Source: Sporosarcina sp. (GTDB taxonomy: Bacteria > Bacillota > Bacilli > Bacillales_A > Planococcaceae). From it: 9,466 nt of DNA. Below the pieces are notes generated by a model, which did no database searches, was not told the DNA's origin, and saw only the letters and a list, made by a program, of their open reading frames with translations. Numbering within the stretch: the stretch's first letter is position 1; each line of letters begins with the position of its first letter. The position numbers and the translations under genes are program-made. The stretch covers positions 1-9,466 of the forward strand of contig JARIDM010000043.1 of the NCBI GenBank assembly GCA_029263945.1, in the 5' to 3' direction. Below, in pieces: positions 6,704 through 9,466 of this stretch.

Positions 6704-8200
6704 CTATTCTGCCATTCGTTCAACAAGGGTTGCGAGTGTTCTAACCATAACGCCCGTGGCACCTTTCGGCCCTAAATCATGTGCTGCACTTGCTTCTGAA
6801 GTACCTGCAATGTCAAGATGAACCCAAGGTGTGTCCCCAACAAATTCACCTACAAAGCCCCCACCAAAAATCATATGGCCATCACGACCAGGTGAGTTGT
6901 TTAAATCTGCTACGTCACTCTTACGCAGTCGTTTTTTGTCATTTTCAGTTAAAGGTAGACGCCAAACAAACTCTCCTGTTTCTGCTGCCGCATACATAAA
7001 CTCTTCAAAGAATGCTTCATCATTTGTGAGCGCACCTGTTTTATCATTTCCTAATGCCACAATCACACCACCTGTGAGCGTTGCAACATCAACGAGATAG
7101 TCTGCACCTGAACGTAGTGCATACGTAACCGCATCCGCAAGTACGAGACGTCCTTCTGCATCCGTATTGAGCACTTCTATTGTTTTACCGCTTAGTGACG
7201 TAATAACATCGTCGGGTTTAAACGCTTCACCTGAAATCATATTATCAGTAGAAGCTATCACGGCAATGACATTTTTCGCAGGACGCGTTTCACCGATAAT
7301 TTCCATTGCGCCAAGTACCGCTGCTGCACCGCCCATATCACCCTTCATACCGACCATGCCATCTTTTGGTTTAATTGAATAACCACCCGTGTCGTATGTA
7401 ATGCCCTTTCCAACGAGGCCGACAACATCTTCCCACTGATCAGTTCCCGTGTATTTCAATACGATTAACTGAGGCGGTTCAACCGATCCTTTATTAACCG
7501 CTAAAATTGCACCCATTCCTTGTTCTTCCATCTCTTTTTTACCTAGAACTTCAATTTCAAAATCGTATTTTTCAGCAAGTTGACGTGCATATTTTGCCAT
7601 CTCAGTCGCTGTTAAAATATTTGGCGGCATATTCACAAGCGTGCGCGCTTCATTCACTGCATGCGCATGTACCTGTCCAATTTCAAATGCAGCTTTTAGT
7701 TCATCTTTGTCTGCTGATGACAACAGCGTGACCGCTTCAAGTACGACATCTCTTTCGTTTGACGTTGTTTTATAGTCCTCAAACTTATAACCACCCAGGC
7801 CTAGTCCTTCAGCTGCCGTAAATGCAACATCATCGCAAGTGAGCTGTTCATTCGTAAATGGTGCTGTCCAAATCGCAACAGAGGTTGTCTTGCTCGTTGC
7901 TAACGCTTGCCCAACTGCCACAAAAGCTTCCCGGAGTAACGCTTCAGTCAATTCTTTTCTTGCACCCAATCCAATAAATAACACCCGATTGTATTTTTGT
8001 TCACCTAGTGCTGGCATCTTCACTACTTTTTTAAATGCAGTTTGTACATCCCCTGTTTTCAACCAGTTTGGTAATCGGTCGCTATAAGATGTGACAAACT
8101 CATTCCATCCGTCCGTATTCTCTGGATGTTCTGGTACACCAACGACAAGCACATCTGCCTCAACTTGTTCGAAGTTTGTTTCAGTAATTGTGATTTTCAT
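6704..8200 (-). CDS. pepA: M17 family leucyl aminopeptidase (cytosol aminopeptidase)
   Basis: This cytoplasmic two-metal peptidase removes N-terminal residues, preferably Leu, from peptides, and serves in peptide turnover. The protein has 498 residues, close to B. subtilis YuiE (about 500). The N-terminal macro-like domain spans about 1-160 and the catalytic domain about 170-498. The signature NTDAEGRL is at 345-352. Metal and catalytic residues all align with E. coli PepA at a constant offset of five: K265, D270, K277, D288, D347, E349 and R351. The ATG follows TAGGAGG by about 8 nt. In B. subtilis the orthologue lies in the yui cluster beside yuiD, as here. There is no sign of damage. Confidence 0.97.
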   Translation of the reverse strand: MKITITETNFEQVEADVLVVGVPEHPENTDGWNEFVTSYSDRLPNWLKTGDVQTAFKKVVKMPALGEQKYNRVLFIGLGARKELTEALLREAFVAVGQALATSKTTSVAIWTAPFTNEQLTCDDVAFTAAEGLGLGGYKFEDYKTTSNERDVVLEAVTLLSSADKDELKAAFEIGQVHAHAVNEARTLVNMPPNILTATEMAKYARQLAEKYDFEIEVLGKKEMEEQGMGAILAVNKGSVEPPQLIVLKYTGTDQWEDVVGLVGKGITYDTGGYSIKPKDGMVGMKGDMGGAAAVLGAMEIIGETRPAKNVIAVIASTDNMISGEAFKPDDVITSLSGKTIEVLNTDAEGRLVLADAVTYALRSGADYLVDVATLTGGVIVALGNDKTGALTNDEAFFEEFMYAAAETGEFVWRLPLTENDKKRLRKSDVADLNNSPGRDGHMIFGGGFVGEFVGDTPWVHLDIAGTSEASAAHDLGPKGATGVMVRTLATLVERMAE

Positions 8201-8233
8201 AATGAATGCCTCCTATTTTAGTATCCATTTTTT

Positions 8234-8263
8234 AGTATAACCTAAATTTTCAATCTCGTGTAA
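8234..8263 (-). promoter_or_regulatory. Probable pepA promoter
   Basis: On the - strand TATACT (8239-8234) is a good -10 box, and TTACAC (8263-8258) an approximate -35 with an 18-nt spacer. Transcription would start near 8228, giving a leader of about 28 nt before the pepA ATG. The -35 matches consensus at only four of six bases. Confidence 0.5.
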
Positions 8264-8304
8264 TATCCACTACTTATTCAACGCCTTCTTGTAACGATAT
8301 TACT

Positions 8305-8333
8305 GTTTTGAATAGGATTGGATGTGGTATACT
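8305..8333 (+). promoter_or_regulatory. Probable promoter of the yuiD-like gene (extended -10)
   Basis: TATACT (8328-8333) is preceded by TGG (8325-8327), giving an extended -10. The -35 position, 17 nt upstream, holds only GTTTTG (8305-8310), so recognition would depend on the TG motif. The start would be near 8340, just upstream of the ribosome binding site. It is divergent from the pepA promoter, in the same 170-nt gap. Confidence 0.5.
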
Positions 8334-8372
8334 ATGGATACGATAAACCACACGATTAAGGAGTGGATCCCA

Positions 8373-8849
8373 ATGGCTATTTTTCAAAATATTCCGCTCC
8401 TTGCGGCTTTATTTGGAATTGTTTTTGCACAGATTGTTAAGATTCCTGTTGCCTATATTCATACCCGAAAAATAGATTGGAAGCTCGTGACTTCAACTGG
8501 AAGTATGCCAAGTTCCCATTCAGCGGCTGTAACCGCTTTAACAACAGCGATCGCATTTCAATCTGGATTAGATTCACCACTTTTTGCAGTTTCAGCAATT
8601 TTTGCAGTTATCGTCATGTTTGACGCTACGGGAATTCGTTACCAAGCTGGACAACAAGCTGTCATCATTAATCAGATGCGGATCGATTTCCAGACATTTG
8701 TAGAAGAAGCACGAGGCTGGCAACATAAAGATGAAGAACAGAAAATTTTAGAACTTAAAACATTGCTTGGTCATAAACCTAGCGAAGTATTTGTAGGAGC
8801 GCTCACAGGTATTTTTATTTCCGTCATTATTTATACAATCATTCTATAA
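8373..8849 (+). CDS. yuiD: Divergent PAP2 (DUF212) family membrane protein, YuiD-like
   Basis: This is a small integral membrane protein of the DUF212 family, distantly related to PAP2 acid phosphatases. Its reaction has not been established to my knowledge. The protein has 158 residues, which I recall as the length of B. subtilis YuiD. The family motif GSMPSSHSA (43-51) includes the Ser-His pair typical of PAP2-like sites. DATGIRYQAGQQA (84-96) and LLGHKPSEV (131-139) are further conserved blocks. About four membrane segments are visible (7-28, 50-63, 68-84, 138-157), with a hydrophilic stretch at about 100-130. ATG 8373 was chosen because AAGGAG (8358-8363) is 9 nt upstream; the upstream in-frame ATG at 8322 overlaps the promoter. 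Confidence 0.93.
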   Translation: MAIFQNIPLLAALFGIVFAQIVKIPVAYIHTRKIDWKLVTSTGSMPSSHSAAVTALTTAIAFQSGLDSPLFAVSAIFAVIVMFDATGIRYQAGQQAVIINQMRIDFQTFVEEARGWQHKDEEQKILELKTLLGHKPSEVFVGALTGIFISVIIYTIIL

Positions 8850-8850
8850 A

Positions 8851-8890
8851 AAAAGGTGCACCAGGTTATTAATCCTGTGTGCACCTTTTT
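8851..8890 (+). terminator. Bidirectional terminator between the yuiD-like and yuiB-like genes
   Basis: GGTGCACCAGG (8855-8865) pairs with CCTG (8874-8877) and GTGCACC (8879-8885), with one bulged T. The loop is 8 nt. Five T follow (8886-8890) and a run of A precedes, so both convergent transcripts can end here. Confidence 0.92.
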
Positions 8891-8893
8891 AAG

Positions 8894-9253
8894 TTAAAAC
8901 ATTTGGTAGCCAGATTTTCGAAGTAATTTCATAACAAATCCAGCAATAATTGTCCCTACAAATCCACTTGCCAAAATAATAATGTCCACAGGTTGTAGTG
9001 CCATTATTTTAGTTCCTAATAGATTAAATGCATAAGCTGGTTTTGTTAAATATTCATAAACTTTCACTTCATCAATGATAAAAATCACGACGATTGGATA
9101 AGCAATTGCCATAAACCATGTCATCCGAAGCAACATGTTCATGAGAAACCCAATCCCGAAAAATATCACAATGAAAATAAGTACAGAAAGGATAACATGT
9201 ACCAATGAGATAGAGCCTTGTGGAACTGCCGCTAGATATAGTGTATCAGCCAT
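8894..9253 (-). CDS. yuiB: YuiB-like putative membrane protein
   Basis: This hydrophobic protein of 119 residues resembles the YuiB family of Bacillales (B. subtilis about 105 residues), whose function is unknown. Membrane segments are visible at about 17-39, 44-60 and 91-112. They are separated by a charged loop (DEVKVYEYLTKP, 61-72), and the C-terminus is basic (KLLRKSG). The frame can be extended to 9325, but ATG 9253 is preceded by GGAGGTC (9267-9261) at 7 nt, and the extension has no family character. The assignment rests on hydrophobic pattern, size and the neighbouring yuiD and pepA genes, as in the B. subtilis yui cluster. Confidence 0.78.
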   Translation of the reverse strand: MADTLYLAAVPQGSISLVHVILSVLIFIVIFFGIGFLMNMLLRMTWFMAIAYPIVVIFIIDEVKVYEYLTKPAYAFNLLGTKIMALQPVDIIILASGFVGTIIAGFVMKLLRKSGYQMF

Positions 9254-9281
9254 AAATGATGACCTCCATTTTCCACTGATA

Positions 9282-9310
9282 ATTTTACACGAATAAGCGT
9301 CTGCTTTCAA
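9282..9310 (-). promoter_or_regulatory. Probable promoter of the yuiB-like gene
   Basis: On the - strand TTGAAA (9310-9305) and TAAAAT (9287-9282) are separated by 17 nt. Each matches the sigma-A consensus at five of six bases. The start would lie near 9275, just before the ribosome binding site. This supports the shorter start at 9253, since the longer ORF would begin upstream of the promoter. Confidence 0.6.
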
Positions 9311-9362
9311 CAGAACATCACTCATTCAATAATTTGTCGATTTTAAGTTTTAAAAGTCAACC

Positions 9363-9402
9363 AAAAAAACACCTGTTGTCATATGACAAAACAGGTGTTT
9401 TT
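9363..9402 (-). terminator. Terminator of the partial gene at the window end
   Basis: ACACCTGT (9369-9376) pairs with ACAGGTGT (9391-9398), with further pairing of TGTC to GACA inside. Seven A (9363-9369) precede on the + strand, giving a T-run on the - strand just after the stop of the partial gene at 9410. T bases on the other side (9398-9402) would allow use from both directions. Confidence 0.88.
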
Positions 9403-9409
9403 CAATGAT

Positions 9410-9466
9410 TTATTTAAGAAAGTTAAACTTTCCTTTTTTAAGTGTAAGTCCAACGCCACCAATCAT
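9410..9466 (-). CDS. 3' end of a gene, possibly type II NADH dehydrogenase-like (partial)
   Basis: The last 18 codons of a - strand gene are visible, ending MIGGVGLTLKKGKFNFLK and TAA (9412-9410); the rest lies beyond the window. A Gly-rich hydrophobic stretch followed by a basic KKGKF tail fits the C-terminus of FAD-dependent NADH dehydrogenases of the YumB/YutJ type as I recall them. yumB lies near yuiB in B. subtilis. The fragment is too short to prove this. A terminator just after the stop supports its being a real gene end. Confidence 0.5.
   Translation of the reverse strand: MIGGVGLTLKKGKFNFLK

Noticed and set aside
6831..8087. Several + strand ORFs of 70-90 codons opposite pepA.
   Set aside because: They are antisense shadows of a well-supported M17 peptidase, without ribosome binding sites or family character.
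9254..9325. N-terminal extension of the YuiB-like protein by 24 residues.
   Set aside because: The likely promoter lies inside this stretch, and ATG 9253 has a strong ribosome binding site.
1..9466. CRISPR array, tRNA or rRNA gene, transposase, or phage gene.
   Set aside because: No regularly spaced repeats, no tRNA-like arms, no rRNA core sequence and no transposase or phage protein were seen on either strand.

Overview
The window reads as chromosomal DNA from a low-GC Gram-positive bacterium of the Bacillales, most likely Planococcaceae (Sporosarcina-like). This rests on strong AGGAGG ribosome binding sites, several TTG starts, Rho-independent terminators with A/T flanks, Bacillus-like protein sequences (Mrp, YuiE/PepA, YuiD, YuiB) and an intergenic repeat that I recall from Bacillaceae/Planococcaceae genomes. 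No database search was possible, so the genus is an inference.

Layout. Positions 1-330 hold no gene, only two decayed copies of an intergenic repeat and a hairpin. An extended -10 promoter (331-360) and a leader of about 110 nt with mutually exclusive stems and a terminator-like hairpin precede a complete seven-gene mrpABCDEFG operon on the + strand (480-6249). The operon ends at a strong bidirectional terminator (6255-6301). On the - strand lie a Gly/Tyr-rich 96-residue protein (6335-6625) and an M17 leucyl aminopeptidase, pepA (6704-8200). A divergent promoter region separates pepA from a yuiD-type DUF212 membrane protein on the + strand (8373-8849). This faces a yuiB-type membrane protein on the - strand (8894-9253) across a shared terminator. 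The window ends inside the last codons of another - strand gene, possibly a type II NADH dehydrogenase-like gene.

How the genes work together. MrpA-G form one membrane complex that exchanges cytoplasmic Na+ for external H+, giving Na+ and alkali tolerance and pH homeostasis. Every junction overlaps or is within a few bases, so translation is probably coupled. The striking point is that mrpD carries an in-frame TAA (4513-4515) at codon 293, while the sequence on both sides is intact and the total length equals a normal MrpD (493 codons). Either this allele is newly broken or the base is a sequence error. The pepA-yuiD-yuiB group matches the yui cluster of Bacillus subtilis.

Nothing here is a clearly new system. 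The points most worth checking are the mrpD stop, the possible attenuator or riboswitch in the mrp leader, and the pepA terminator hairpin, whose 3' arm is also the ribosome binding site of the Gly/Tyr-rich gene.
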